Shown here: positions 8,339 through 17,126 of the stretch, piece after piece
Position numbering within the stretch: the stretch's first letter is position 1
Layout: the number at the start of each line of letters is the position of its first letter
Notes under the pieces: generated by a model
Database searches by the model: none
What the model was told of the DNA's origin: nothing
Seen by the model: only the letters and a program-made list of their open reading frames with translations
Translations under genes and position numbers: made by a program
Source of the DNA: JAFKFH01 sp017307375
GTDB taxonomy: Bacteria; Pseudomonadota; Alphaproteobacteria; Ferrovibrionales; Ferrovibrionaceae
NCBI GenBank assembly: GCA_965229335.1
Contig: OZ245874.1
Coordinates: 1,612,001-1,676,000, forward strand
Reading direction: 5' to 3'
DNA: 64,000 bases

Positions 8339-9199
8339 ATGATGAGCGAGACCACCTTCACGGCCCACGCCGCCAGGCTGATGCGCACCCGCCACGGCTC
8401 GATCGGTGCGGTCATCCTGATCGCCATGGCACTGATTGCCGTCTTCGCGGGCCTGATCGCGCCTTATGCGCCGCTGCAGCAGACCGCGGAAAGCCTGGCC
8501 GAGCCATCCGCCGCGTATCTGTTCGGTACCGACAATATCGGCCGCGACATCTTCTCGCTGGTCGTGCACGGCGCGCGTTCGTCGCTGCTGGTCGGCCTCG
8601 GCGCGGCGCTTGCCGCGCTGCTGGTCGGCGGCACCGTCGGCATCGTCGCCGGTTATTTCCAGGGCCCGGTCGAGGCGGTGCTGATGCGCATCGTCGAACT
8701 GTTCCAGACCCTGCCGGTGATCATCCTGGTGCTCTGCGCCGTCGCCCTGTTCGGATCGAGCTTCTGGCTGCTGATCGCCGCCGTGGCGCTGGCGATCTGG
8801 CCGATGGAGGCGCGGCTGGTCTATGGCCAGTATCTCAAGCTGCGCGATCGCGACTTCATCGCCGCCGCGCGCGTCGCCGATCTGTCGACGGCCCATATCA
8901 TGTTTCGCGAAATCCTCCCCAATGCGCTCCAGCCGGTGATCGTCCAGGTCGCCCTCGACGCGTCGATCGCGATCCTGATCGAGGCGGGGCTGGGGTTCCT
9001 CGGCCTGTCCGATCCCGACATGGTCAGCTGGGGCCGCCTGCTGTTCGTCGCCCAGGACTACATGGACAGCGCCTGGTGGATGAGCCTGTTCCCCGGGGCC
9101 GCCATCTGCCTTACCGTCGTCGGGCTGAACCTGTTCGCCGACGGCCTCAACGAGGTGATCGATCCGCGCGGATCGGCCGGCGCCGGGGGGCTGCAATGA
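8339..9199 (+). CDS. Oligopeptide/dipeptide-type ABC transporter permease (DppC-like)
   Basis: A 286-residue second permease subunit. The N-terminal helix (GAVILIAMALIAVFAGLIAPYAP) is followed by the family motif LFGTDNIGRDIFSLVVHGARSSLLVG and a C-terminal EAA loop (RDRDFIAAARVADLS). Its stop overlaps the start of the first ATPase gene by 4 bp, so the two are translationally coupled. Confidence 0.94.
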   Translation: MMSETTFTAHAARLMRTRHGSIGAVILIAMALIAVFAGLIAPYAPLQQTAESLAEPSAAYLFGTDNIGRDIFSLVVHGARSSLLVGLGAALAALLVGGTVGIVAGYFQGPVEAVLMRIVELFQTLPVIILVLCAVALFGSSFWLLIAAVALAIWPMEARLVYGQYLKLRDRDFIAAARVADLSTAHIMFREILPNALQPVIVQVALDASIAILIEAGLGFLGLSDPDMVSWGRLLFVAQDYMDSAWWMSLFPGAAICLTVVGLNLFADGLNEVIDPRGSAGAGGLQ

Positions 9200-10011
9200 A
9201 CGCGTCTCCTGTGCTGCTCGACGTCCGCGACCTCAAGGTCCATCTGCGCGTCGGCCCCGTCCTGGTCAAGGCGATCGACGGCGTCGATTTCCAGGTCCGG
9301 CACGGCGAATGCGTCGGCATCGTCGGCGAATCCGGCTCGGGCAAGTCGACGATGGCGCGGGCCGTCACCCGGCTGATGCCGAACGTCGCGATCGGCGAGC
9401 TGAGCGGCAGGCTGACCTTCGATGGCCGCGACATCCTCGGAATGCCCGACGCCGAACTGCGCCGGTTGCGGCGCGGCCGCGGCTTCTCGATGATCTTCCA
9501 GGATCCGCTGGGCTATCTCAACCCGACCCAGCGGATCGGCCGCCAGATCGGCGAAGCGCTGGCGCGCGATGCCGGCGCCGGGGCCGACCAGGCCCGGATC
9601 CGCACCCTGCTCGACGAAGTCGGGCTGCCCGATCCGGCCAATATCGCCCGCCGCTATCCGCACGAACTGTCGGGCGGCCAGCGTCAGCGCGTGATGATCG
9701 CCATCGCGCTGGCTTCCGATCCGCAACTGCTGTTCGCCGACGAACCGACGACGGCGCTGGACGCTACCGTCCAGCTCCAGGTGCTGCAGACCCTCTATCG
9801 CCTGCATCGCGAACGCAACATGGCAATGGCGATCATCACTCACGATCTCGGCGTCGTCGCCGAACTCTGCGACCGGGTCTATGTGATGCGGGCGGGCAAG
9901 GTGATCGAGAGCGCGGAAACGGTCACGCTGTTCGAGAACCCCGCCCACGATTATTCCAGGCGCCTGATCGAGCTGAGCACGCGCCGTCATACGCGAGGTG
10001 CCGGGGCATGA
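9196..10011 (+). CDS. Oligopeptide/dipeptide-type ABC transporter ATPase (DppD-like)
   Basis: A 271-residue ATP-binding subunit. Walker A is GESGSGKST (~residues 43-51), the Q-loop MIFQDPLGYLNP, the signature ELSGGQRQRVMIAIAL and Walker B LLFADEPTTALD; the switch His is in IITHDLG. The ATG at 9196 overlaps the DppC-like stop. It is shorter than typical DppD (about 325 residues): the C-terminal proline-rich extension is missing and the protein ends soon after YSRRLIE. Confidence 0.93.
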   Translation: MNASPVLLDVRDLKVHLRVGPVLVKAIDGVDFQVRHGECVGIVGESGSGKSTMARAVTRLMPNVAIGELSGRLTFDGRDILGMPDAELRRLRRGRGFSMIFQDPLGYLNPTQRIGRQIGEALARDAGAGADQARIRTLLDEVGLPDPANIARRYPHELSGGQRQRVMIAIALASDPQLLFADEPTTALDATVQLQVLQTLYRLHRERNMAMAIITHDLGVVAELCDRVYVMRAGKVIESAETVTLFENPAHDYSRRLIELSTRRHTRGAGA

Positions 10012-11006
10012 CCGAGCCGATCCTGCGCCTGCACGGCGTCGAACAGATCTACACCAGCCGCAATGCCGCAGGTTCCGGATGGAGCACGGTGCGCGCAGTC
10101 GACGGCGTCGATCTCGACGTGCGCGAGGGCGAGACGCTTGCGGTGGTCGGCGAATCCGGGTCGGGCAAGAGCACGCTGGCCAAGCTTCTGCTGATGCTCA
10201 ATCGACCGACGGCGGGCGAGGTCCGGTTCCGCGGCCGGCCGCTTGCCGCGCTCGGCTCGGCCGACCGCCAGGCCTATCGCCGCCAGGTGCAGGCGGTTTT
10301 CCAGGATCCGGCCTCGTCGCTGAACCCGCGGATGACGGTCGCGCGCATGCTGGGCTTCATCGTCCGGCGCCACGATCTGGCGCCGCCGGCCGAGGGCAGG
10401 GCGTTCCTGGCCCGGCAACTGGCGGCGGTCGGGCTCGACCCGCCGGAAAGCTATCTCGACCGCTATCCCCATCAGCTGTCCGGCGGGCAGCAGCAGCGTA
10501 TCGCGATCGCCCGCGCGATGATGCTGCGCCCGGCGATCATCATTGCCGACGAACCGCTTTCCAGCCTCGACGTCTCGGTGCAGGCCCAGGTCCTCGACCT
10601 GATGCGCGACCTGCACCAGGCGACCAATGTCGGCTTCGTGATCATCAGTCACGATCTCGGCGCGATGGAGGCGATCGCCGATCGCACGGCGGTGATGTAT
10701 CGCGGCCGCATCGTCGAGATCGGCGGGGCGATCTATGCGCGCCCGTGCCATCCCTATACCAGGCTGCTGCTGGAGGCGCGACTGTCGCTCGACCCGCGGC
10801 GCGGCCGGATCAGGGCGATGAGCGCCGCGGCGCGACCCGAGGCGGTGGCGACGGCCGCGGGCGGATGCCGCTTCCGCGCCCGCTGCGCCTACGCCGTCGA
10901 CATCTGCGCGCGGGCCGAGCCGGCCCTGCGCACCGTCGGGACCGACGGCACGCTTGCCGCCTGTCATCGCGCCGAAGAAGTCGGTGCCGAACCGATCGCG
11001 ATCTAG
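10008..11006 (+). CDS. Oligopeptide/dipeptide-type ABC transporter ATPase (DppF-like)
   Basis: A 332-residue second ATPase. Walker A is GESGSGKSTLAK, the Q-loop VFQDPASSLNPRM, the signature QLSGGQQQRIAIARAM and Walker B IIADEPLSSLDV. Unlike its partner it carries the C-terminal oligopeptide/dipeptide extension with the cysteine-containing segment GGCRFRARCAYAVDICARAEP, which forms an Fe-S cluster site in some relatives. ATGA overlap couples it to the preceding ATPase gene. Confidence 0.94.
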   Translation: MTEPILRLHGVEQIYTSRNAAGSGWSTVRAVDGVDLDVREGETLAVVGESGSGKSTLAKLLLMLNRPTAGEVRFRGRPLAALGSADRQAYRRQVQAVFQDPASSLNPRMTVARMLGFIVRRHDLAPPAEGRAFLARQLAAVGLDPPESYLDRYPHQLSGGQQQRIAIARAMMLRPAIIIADEPLSSLDVSVQAQVLDLMRDLHQATNVGFVIISHDLGAMEAIADRTAVMYRGRIVEIGGAIYARPCHPYTRLLLEARLSLDPRRGRIRAMSAAARPEAVATAAGGCRFRARCAYAVDICARAEPALRTVGTDGTLAACHRAEEVGAEPIAI

Positions 11007-11038
11007 AGACCGGAACACAAGCTGAGGGAGAGAGCGTT

Positions 11039-12664
11039 ATGGACAAGGTAACAAGATCGGGGGGCGCGCGGCTGTTCCGCCTGGGTGCGGCCTCGCTGCT
11101 GGCCGGGCTGCTGGCTGCGACGGCGGCACAGGCCCAGGACGAAAAGCCGGTTCCCGGCGGCACGGTGATCGCCGCGCTGAATTCGACGACGATTCCGAAC
11201 CTCAACACCCAATTGACCTCGTCGGTCCCGGCGCTGTTTGCCGCCGATGTCTGGGCCGACGGGCTGATGACCTACGATCGCCTCGCCAATCGGATCCCCC
11301 GGCTGGCGACCGGCTGGACCGTCTCGGACGACGGCAAGACCTACACCTTCACCCTGCGCGAAGGGGTCAAGTGGTCGGACGGCAAGCCGTTCACCGCTGC
11401 CGACGTCGTCTTCACGCTGGAGGCCTTTGGCAAGTTCAACACCTACCTGACCAAGCTGGTGCCGCTGATCGACAAGGCCTCGGCGCCCGATGACAAGACC
11501 TTCGTGCTGACCCTGAAGGAGCCGTTGACCGCGACCCTCGACCTCTTCGACAAGGAAGTGTTTCCGCTGATGCCGAAGCACGTCTACGAGGGCAAGGATA
11601 TCGCGACCCATCCGGCCAACATCGCCCCGGTCGGTCTCGGTCCCTTCAAGTTCGAGAAGTGGGAAAGCGGCAAGTCGATCACCTTCGTGCGCAACCCGAA
11701 CTACTGGGAGGCGCCCAAGCCCTATCTGGATCAGGTGATCTTCGCCCTGATCCCGAACCCGCAACAGCGCCTGAACGCGATCGTCAACGGCGAGATCAAC
11801 TGGTTCCGCCCGGAAGTGGTGCAGGTGCCGGCGACCCAGGCGGCGGCGAAGAAGGGCACCTTCCGCGTCGTGCCGATCATCACCAACGCGCCGGAGACCG
11901 CGGTCGTCGATCTCAATCTGCGCCGCGCGCCGATGAACAACGTCAAGGTTCGCCAGGCGCTGTTCCAGGCGATCGACCGCCAGCGCATCGTCAAGGATGT
12001 CTATCAGGGCCTGGCCGAGACGGCGAAGAACGCGATCCCGACCCAATTCAAGATGCTGCACGATCCGTCGGTCAACTACGACACGATGTATCCCTACGAC
12101 CCGAAGAAGGCCGGGGAACTGCTCGACGAGGCGGGCTTTCCGCTGAAGGACGGCAAGCGCTTCTCGATGGAGCTGACGGTCGTCTCGATCGCACCCTATG
12201 ACGCGGTCGCCCAGATCGTCCAGGCGCAGTGGAAGGCGATCGGCATCGACGTCAAGCTGTCGGCCCTCGACCTGCAGATCTGGACCAACAAGGTCTACAC
12301 CCAGCACGATTTCGATGCGTCGATCATCTCGCTGACCGGCCGTTCGAATCCGGTGCTCGGCGTCGACCGCAGCTTCACCTGCAACCAGACCAGCGTACCC
12401 TTCGCCAACCCGACCGGCTACTGCAACCCCGAGTTCGACAAGGTGGCGGCCGAGGCGGCGTCGGCACCGGCCGGCAAGCAGCGTGCCCTCTACAAGACCT
12501 ATGCCGAGATCATCGCCCGCGACCTGAATCAACTGGCGCTGACCAATGCCAGGGTGTTCGAGGCAGTGACCAACAATTTCAAGAATCTGGATGCGCAGTT
12601 CAACTTCGCCTTCAACACGCATCCGAACTGGGCGGAAGCCTGGTTGCCCAAGGACAAGCAGTAA
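11039..12664 (+). CDS. Periplasmic substrate-binding protein, ABC importer family 5
   Basis: A 541-residue SBP_bac_5 (DppA/OppA type) binding protein. The ATG at 11039 gives a signal peptide ending near TAAQAQDE. The family core is clear: LATGWTVSDDGKTYTFTLREGVKWSDGKPFTAADVVFTLE at about residues 95-135, then GLGPFKFEKWESGKSITFVRNPNYW. It delivers substrate to the DppBCDF-like complex. Its place after the ATPases, and the terminator that follows, suggest it is made at a different level from the CoA ligase downstream. Relatives bind peptides, nickel, opines or glutathione; the ligand here is unknown. Confidence 0.94.
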   Translation: MDKVTRSGGARLFRLGAASLLAGLLAATAAQAQDEKPVPGGTVIAALNSTTIPNLNTQLTSSVPALFAADVWADGLMTYDRLANRIPRLATGWTVSDDGKTYTFTLREGVKWSDGKPFTAADVVFTLEAFGKFNTYLTKLVPLIDKASAPDDKTFVLTLKEPLTATLDLFDKEVFPLMPKHVYEGKDIATHPANIAPVGLGPFKFEKWESGKSITFVRNPNYWEAPKPYLDQVIFALIPNPQQRLNAIVNGEINWFRPEVVQVPATQAAAKKGTFRVVPIITNAPETAVVDLNLRRAPMNNVKVRQALFQAIDRQRIVKDVYQGLAETAKNAIPTQFKMLHDPSVNYDTMYPYDPKKAGELLDEAGFPLKDGKRFSMELTVVSIAPYDAVAQIVQAQWKAIGIDVKLSALDLQIWTNKVYTQHDFDASIISLTGRSNPVLGVDRSFTCNQTSVPFANPTGYCNPEFDKVAAEAASAPAGKQRALYKTYAEIIARDLNQLALTNARVFEAVTNNFKNLDAQFNFAFNTHPNWAEAWLPKDKQ

Positions 12665-12678
12665 TCTCCCCAACTGGC

Positions 12679-12718
12679 GCCTTCGCGGGCCGCCCAACGC
12701 CCGCGAAGGCATTTTCTT
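12679..12718 (+). terminator. Rho-independent terminator after the binding-protein gene
   Basis: A perfect 12-bp stem (GCCTTCGCGGGC / GCCCGCGAAGGC) with an 8-base loop is followed by ATTTTCTT. It lies 14 bp after the binding-protein stop and 17 bp before the next start, so it probably reduces read-through into the CoA-ligase gene. Confidence 0.85.
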
Positions 12719-12734
12719 CGGTAAGGACACCGTC

Positions 12735-14849
12735 TTGCATATCGATGTGACCCCCATGGTCCGGCCGCGCGCCGTGGCCGTCATCGGCGCCTCGGCCAAG
12801 CGTTCAACCCAGGGCAACGTCGTCCTCGGCAATCTGAAGTCATGGGGTTATGGCGGCCGGATCGTACCGGTCCATCCCCAGGCCGGCGAGATCGACGGAC
12901 TGGCGGTCGTCAATTCGGTTGCGACGCTGGGTGACGATACCGATGTCGCGATCGTGGCCATTCCTGCCGCCCAGGTTCCCGCGATGCTGCGCGAGCTGGA
13001 GGCCAGCCCGGTCCGTTCCGCGATCGTCTTCTCGAACGGCTTCACCGCCGAGGAGGAAGCCGACATGCGCGCCTTCGGCGCGACGAGCCGGCTGATCGTG
13101 CATGGCCCGAACTGCATGGGCCTGGTGAACTTCAACGATTCGGTGCCGCTCTATCCGTCGCGCCCGTCGCTGCGGCTGAAGCCTGGGCGCGTCGCGCTGG
13201 TTGCGCAATCCGGATCGGCCGCGATCTCGGTGATGAATTCGACCGTCATCGGCCTGTCCAAGGTCGTGACGGTGGGCAGCGAGTTCACGGTTTCCGCCGC
13301 CGACTACATCAGGTGGTTCGCCGACGACCCCGAGACCCAGGTGGTCGGTGTCGTCGCCGAATCGATCAAATCGGCGCGGGCCTTTGCCGCGGCGGCCGAG
13401 GCGATCCACGCCGCGGGCAAGTCGCTGATCGTGCTGAAGGTCGGCCGCTCCGACGTCGGGGTCAAGGCGACACAGGCGCATACCGGGGCGCTGGTCTCGT
13501 CGGCCGACGCCTACGATGCCTTCTTCCGCGAAACCAATATCGCCACCGTCGCCGACTATGACGAACTGGTCGCAAGCCTCGAATGCGCCGCCGCCGCCCG
13601 CCCCATGGTCGGCGGGACGGCAATCGGCATCGTCGGCATTTCGGGCGGCCAGACCGCGCTGGCCTGCGACGTCGCCGAGGCCCAGGGTGTAGCGGTCGCG
13701 GCCTTCGCCGGGCATACCCAGGCCAGCCTGCGCGGCTTCCTGCCGGGCACGCCCGGCCATAACCCGGTCGATTTCGGCGCCGTGGTCAACGTCCAGGACC
13801 GCAAGATTCCGGAGGCGCTCGAGGCCGTGATCGCCGACGAGGCGGTGGGCGCCGTGGTCGCGCTGCAGGACACGCAGGAAAGCCTGAACCCGGCGACGCT
13901 GCAGAACTATATGAACGTCCTGGGCATCTACGCGGCACGGGGCAAGGCCAGCCCCAAGCCGCTGGTCGTCGTCTCGCCGACGTCGGAGAACGTCGATCCC
14001 GGCGTGCGCGCGATGCTGGCCGATCATGGCGTGCCGCTGATCCGTGGCCTGCATGCCGGGTTGAAGGCGGTGGGCAACCTTGCCCTGGGCCGGCCGGGTC
14101 CTGCCGGTGCCTGGGCCATGCGGCAGGACGTCGCGACGGCCGGCAGCGACGAGATCGCCGCGCTGAAGCGCGAGGTCGCGCAGGCGCAAGGCACGCTCGG
14201 CGCCGCGCTGTCCTTCCGCCTGTTGCGTGCCTATGGCATCCCGCTGGTCAAGGCGATCGTTGTCCGCGACGAGGCGGAGGCGCTGGCTCGCGCCGGCGAG
14301 GTCGGCTTCCCGATGGTCGTCAAGGTCGCCTCGGCCCGGATCCAGCATCGTTCCGACGTCGGCGGTGTCGTGCTCGGGGTCGCCGATGCCGACGGGCTGC
14401 GCGATGCGATTCGCACCATCGCCGCGAATGTCGGCCGCGCCCGCCCCGACGCCGGCATCGACGGTTATGAATTGCAGGCGCATCTGGCGGGCGGCATCGA
14501 GGCGATGGCCGGATTTACGGCAGCCGCCCCGTTCGGCCAGATGGTGATCCTGGGTTCGGGCGGCACGCTGGTCGAACTGCTGGCCGATCGCGCCGTCGGG
14601 CTTGCCCCGTTCGACCAAGCGCAGGCCCGGGCCATGCTCGACCGGACCCGGCTGGCCAAGGTCCTCGGCGGCTATCGCAACCTGGTGCCGCAGACCGACA
14701 TGAGCGGCCTGATCGAGGTTGCGGTCAGGCTGTCGCGGCTCGCCGCCGATTTCGACGGCCTGCTGGCCGAGTGCGATATCAATCCGGTGCTGGTCGCCAG
14801 GGGCACCGGCGACGTTCGTGTGGTCGACGCGCTGTTCGTGCGCGCCTGA
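12735..14849 (+). CDS. NDP-forming acyl-CoA synthetase (acetate-CoA ligase, ADP-forming type)
   Basis: A 704-residue fused alpha-beta synthetase. I use the TTG at 12735 because AAGGA stands 7 bases upstream; an ATG at 12756 is the alternative. The CoA-binding Rossmann domain begins PRAVAVIGASAKRSTQGNVVLGNL. Two succinyl-CoA-synthetase-like domains follow (GPNCMGLVNF, AQSGSAAISVMN, GISGGQTALACDVAE, NPVDFGAVV). The ATP-grasp domain starts near residue 490 (KVASARIQHRSDVGGVVLGV, VILGSGGTLVELLAD). Such enzymes activate short or aromatic acids, or run in reverse to make ATP. In this operon it probably activates an acid derived from the imported substrate. Confidence 0.92.
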   Translation: MHIDVTPMVRPRAVAVIGASAKRSTQGNVVLGNLKSWGYGGRIVPVHPQAGEIDGLAVVNSVATLGDDTDVAIVAIPAAQVPAMLRELEASPVRSAIVFSNGFTAEEEADMRAFGATSRLIVHGPNCMGLVNFNDSVPLYPSRPSLRLKPGRVALVAQSGSAAISVMNSTVIGLSKVVTVGSEFTVSAADYIRWFADDPETQVVGVVAESIKSARAFAAAAEAIHAAGKSLIVLKVGRSDVGVKATQAHTGALVSSADAYDAFFRETNIATVADYDELVASLECAAAARPMVGGTAIGIVGISGGQTALACDVAEAQGVAVAAFAGHTQASLRGFLPGTPGHNPVDFGAVVNVQDRKIPEALEAVIADEAVGAVVALQDTQESLNPATLQNYMNVLGIYAARGKASPKPLVVVSPTSENVDPGVRAMLADHGVPLIRGLHAGLKAVGNLALGRPGPAGAWAMRQDVATAGSDEIAALKREVAQAQGTLGAALSFRLLRAYGIPLVKAIVVRDEAEALARAGEVGFPMVVKVASARIQHRSDVGGVVLGVADADGLRDAIRTIAANVGRARPDAGIDGYELQAHLAGGIEAMAGFTAAAPFGQMVILGSGGTLVELLADRAVGLAPFDQAQARAMLDRTRLAKVLGGYRNLVPQTDMSGLIEVAVRLSRLAADFDGLLAECDINPVLVARGTGDVRVVDALFVRA

Positions 14850-14854
14850 CGCTG

Positions 14855-14882
14855 GGCGGGGCGGACGCCGGTCCGCCCCGCC
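14855..14882 (+). terminator. Hairpin after the catabolic operon
   Basis: A perfect 12-bp stem (GGCGGGGCGGAC / GTCCGCCCCGCC) with loop GCCG sits 6 bp after the CoA-ligase stop. No T run follows, so it is a likely but not classical terminator. Confidence 0.65.
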
Positions 14883-15114
14883 GAACAGGCCGGCATGTGC
14901 GAAATGAAACATCCGCGTAATATTTGGCGACTTGCAGGTTCCTGATCTACCAGTGCCTGTGGGCGGCCTCGGCCCGTCGCGCGACACACCGTTTCATGTC
15001 CCGACAATCCGTTACAAGTTTCAATCGGTAAGTGTCCTATACAGCTTGAGAAATTGCCCGCCTGTCCGTAAGGTGGGCAACTACTCGAAGATTGGCTTAC
15101 GGGGGCCCAGGGGC

Positions 15115-16473
15115 GTGCAAGGCTTAGCGGGATTTTCGCGTTTCGGCGCGGGCGCCTTCGGCGTCTGTTTGCTCGCGGTTTTGGCGGCGCCGGTGCATGC
15201 CCAGACCGCGATCGACAGTCAGAATTTTTCGACCAGTGCGCCCGACCCGAAGCGGCAGAGCAATACCTCGAAGGTCGCGGCCGAGATCGGCGATGGCGAC
15301 GACCGGGCGACGTCCGATGACCGGCAGCGGGTCGACGATCGCTATCAGCCCAAGGGCGTCGAACTCGGGAAGTTCCTGTTCCTGCCCGACGTCATGACCG
15401 CCGGCGGCTACAATTCGAACGTCTACACGACGACGAACAATGCAAAGAGCGACCTGTTCGCCCGGATCGTGCCGAGTTTCCGGTTGCAGTCGCGCTTCGA
15501 CCGGCATGCGCTGAATCTCTCGGGCGAAGCCGAAAAGATCTATTACCGTCGCTACACCAGCGACAACGTCCTCAACGGGCGCCTTTACGCGGATGGCCGC
15601 TACGATCTGTTCCGGGGGACCGAGATCACCGGTCAGGCTTCGTACTATGCCGAGCACGAGGATCGCGGCAGCCCCGATGCCGTCAATGGCCAGTACCCGA
15701 CTCCGGTCTTCGGCAACCGCCAGTTCCTGGCCGGCAAGCATACCGAGGGGCCGTGGCTGTTCTCGGCCGACGTCAGCCGCCATCAGATGATCTTCAAGGA
15801 CGTCCCCGGCGACAATGGCGTCATCATCCAGAACCAGGGCCGTAATCGCACCGAATATCGCGCCTCGGGCCGGGTCGGTTACGAATTGATCCAGGGCTAC
15901 TACGCCCTTGGCCAGGTCAGCGGCAACATCCGGGATTACAACCTGCCCGTCGACTATAACGGCGTCGACCGCTCCTCGCGCGGCTATGCGGCGCAGGGTG
16001 GCGTCGGCGTCGATCTGAGCCAGCTGATTCGCGGCGACTTCCTGGTCGGCTACTTCAAGCAGGACTACAACAGCTCGACCCTGCAGAACCCGAGCGGCCT
16101 CGCCGTCAGGGCCGTGTTCAACTGGACGCCGGACAAGCAGACGCTGATCGTGCCGTCGCTTGAGCGCTCGGTGCTGGAAAGCACGACGGCTGGCGCGTCG
16201 AGCATGGTGCGTACCGCCTTGACCGTTCTGGCGCGACGCGAGATTCAGCGCAATCTGGTCGGCTCGATCTTCGGCGGCGTCTACTATGACGCTTATGAAG
16301 GCCTGGGCAAATCGACCTGGACCTACGAAGGCAAGATTTCGACGACCTACGCCTTCAACGAGAATGTCTATACCGGTGCCGATATCGGCTATCGGCAACG
16401 CAACGCGCCCGTCGGGGTCAGCAACAGCTACAGCCAGCTCATCGGCATGATCCGCCTCGGCGTGCGCATGTGA
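15115..16473 (+). CDS. Outer-membrane beta-barrel protein of the exopolysaccharide locus
   Basis: About 452 residues. The GTG at 15115 gives a signal peptide (FGVCLLAVLAAPVHAQ) and is my preferred start, but no start is well supported and an in-frame GTG at 15073 is possible. After an acidic, disordered region to about residue 80 the rest is a chain of amphipathic beta strands rich in aromatic and Gly residues (VMTAGGYNSNVYTTTNN, LNLSGEAEKIYYRRYTSDN). It ends in a short strand, MIRLGVRM. This matches the barrel proteins often first in Wzy-type EPS operons, thought to help polymer cross the outer membrane. The next gene is the Wza-like lipoprotein. Confidence 0.8.
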   Translation: MQGLAGFSRFGAGAFGVCLLAVLAAPVHAQTAIDSQNFSTSAPDPKRQSNTSKVAAEIGDGDDRATSDDRQRVDDRYQPKGVELGKFLFLPDVMTAGGYNSNVYTTTNNAKSDLFARIVPSFRLQSRFDRHALNLSGEAEKIYYRRYTSDNVLNGRLYADGRYDLFRGTEITGQASYYAEHEDRGSPDAVNGQYPTPVFGNRQFLAGKHTEGPWLFSADVSRHQMIFKDVPGDNGVIIQNQGRNRTEYRASGRVGYELIQGYYALGQVSGNIRDYNLPVDYNGVDRSSRGYAAQGGVGVDLSQLIRGDFLVGYFKQDYNSSTLQNPSGLAVRAVFNWTPDKQTLIVPSLERSVLESTTAGASSMVRTALTVLARREIQRNLVGSIFGGVYYDAYEGLGKSTWTYEGKISTTYAFNENVYTGADIGYRQRNAPVGVSNSYSQLIGMIRLGVRM

Positions 16474-16503
16474 CGTCACTACAGTCCGGATCTGGGTGCT
16501 TGA

Positions 16504-17097
16504 ATGTGGAATGACCTGGTAGGCGTGATCCGCCGTGCGCCGGCCCTGCTGGTGCTGGTGCTGTGCGTGTTGCTGACCGCCTGCGGCGGTGGCCTTCCCA
16601 GCGAGATGGCGCCGGCCAAGGCAACGTTGCCTGGCGACGGGTATCTGCTCGAACCGGGCAACCGGGTCCGTGTCATCGTTTTCAACGAGCCCGCCTTGTC
16701 GGGTGACTTCACGGTCGATGCCAGTGGCAATATCGCAGTACCGCTGGCCGGCGGCATCCCGTCGAGCGGGGTGACCGCGAAGGTGCTGGCCAAGCGGATC
16801 GAGGATGCGCTGATCCGCGGCGGTTTCCTCAAGGAACCCCAGGTCTCGGTCGAGATCCAGACTTTCCGGCCCTATTATGTTCTCGGCGAGGTTCGCCAGC
16901 CGGGTGAGTTCCCGTACACCACGGGCGTGACGGTGCTCGGCGCGATCGCGCGTGCCGGCGGCTATGACTACCGTGCCCGCGAGGGCGAGGTGCTGCTGGT
17001 CCGCGACGTCGATGGCCAGCCCAAGGAGTTCCGCGCCAACGAGCGCACCCAGTTGCAGCCTGGCGACATCGTCAAGGTACAGCAGCGAGCCTACTGA
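16504..17097 (+). CDS. Polysaccharide export lipoprotein (Wza/GumB family)
   Basis: A 197-residue lipoprotein with a lipobox (VLLTAC) and cleavage before Cys at about residue 27. The poly-export domain runs through LLEPGNRVRVIVFNEPALSGDFTVDASGNIAVPLAGGI. One SLBB-type repeat follows (YYVLGEVRQPGEFPYTTGVTVLGAIARAGGYDYRA). It is shorter than E. coli Wza and lacks the transmembrane C-terminal helix, like other alphaproteobacterial GumB/HfsD proteins. Those proteins may rely on a separate barrel such as the one encoded immediately upstream. Confidence 0.92.
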   Translation: MWNDLVGVIRRAPALLVLVLCVLLTACGGGLPSEMAPAKATLPGDGYLLEPGNRVRVIVFNEPALSGDFTVDASGNIAVPLAGGIPSSGVTAKVLAKRIEDALIRGGFLKEPQVSVEIQTFRPYYVLGEVRQPGEFPYTTGVTVLGAIARAGGYDYRAREGEVLLVRDVDGQPKEFRANERTQLQPGDIVKVQQRAY

Positions 17098-17126
17098 GGA
17101 CGCGTCGTGATGGCGCCCGCCGGCAC

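Noticed and set aside
12840..14987. 715-residue open frame antisense to the acyl-CoA synthetase
   Set aside because: It has no domain and a composition typical of a shadow frame, while the plus strand encodes an intact synthetase.
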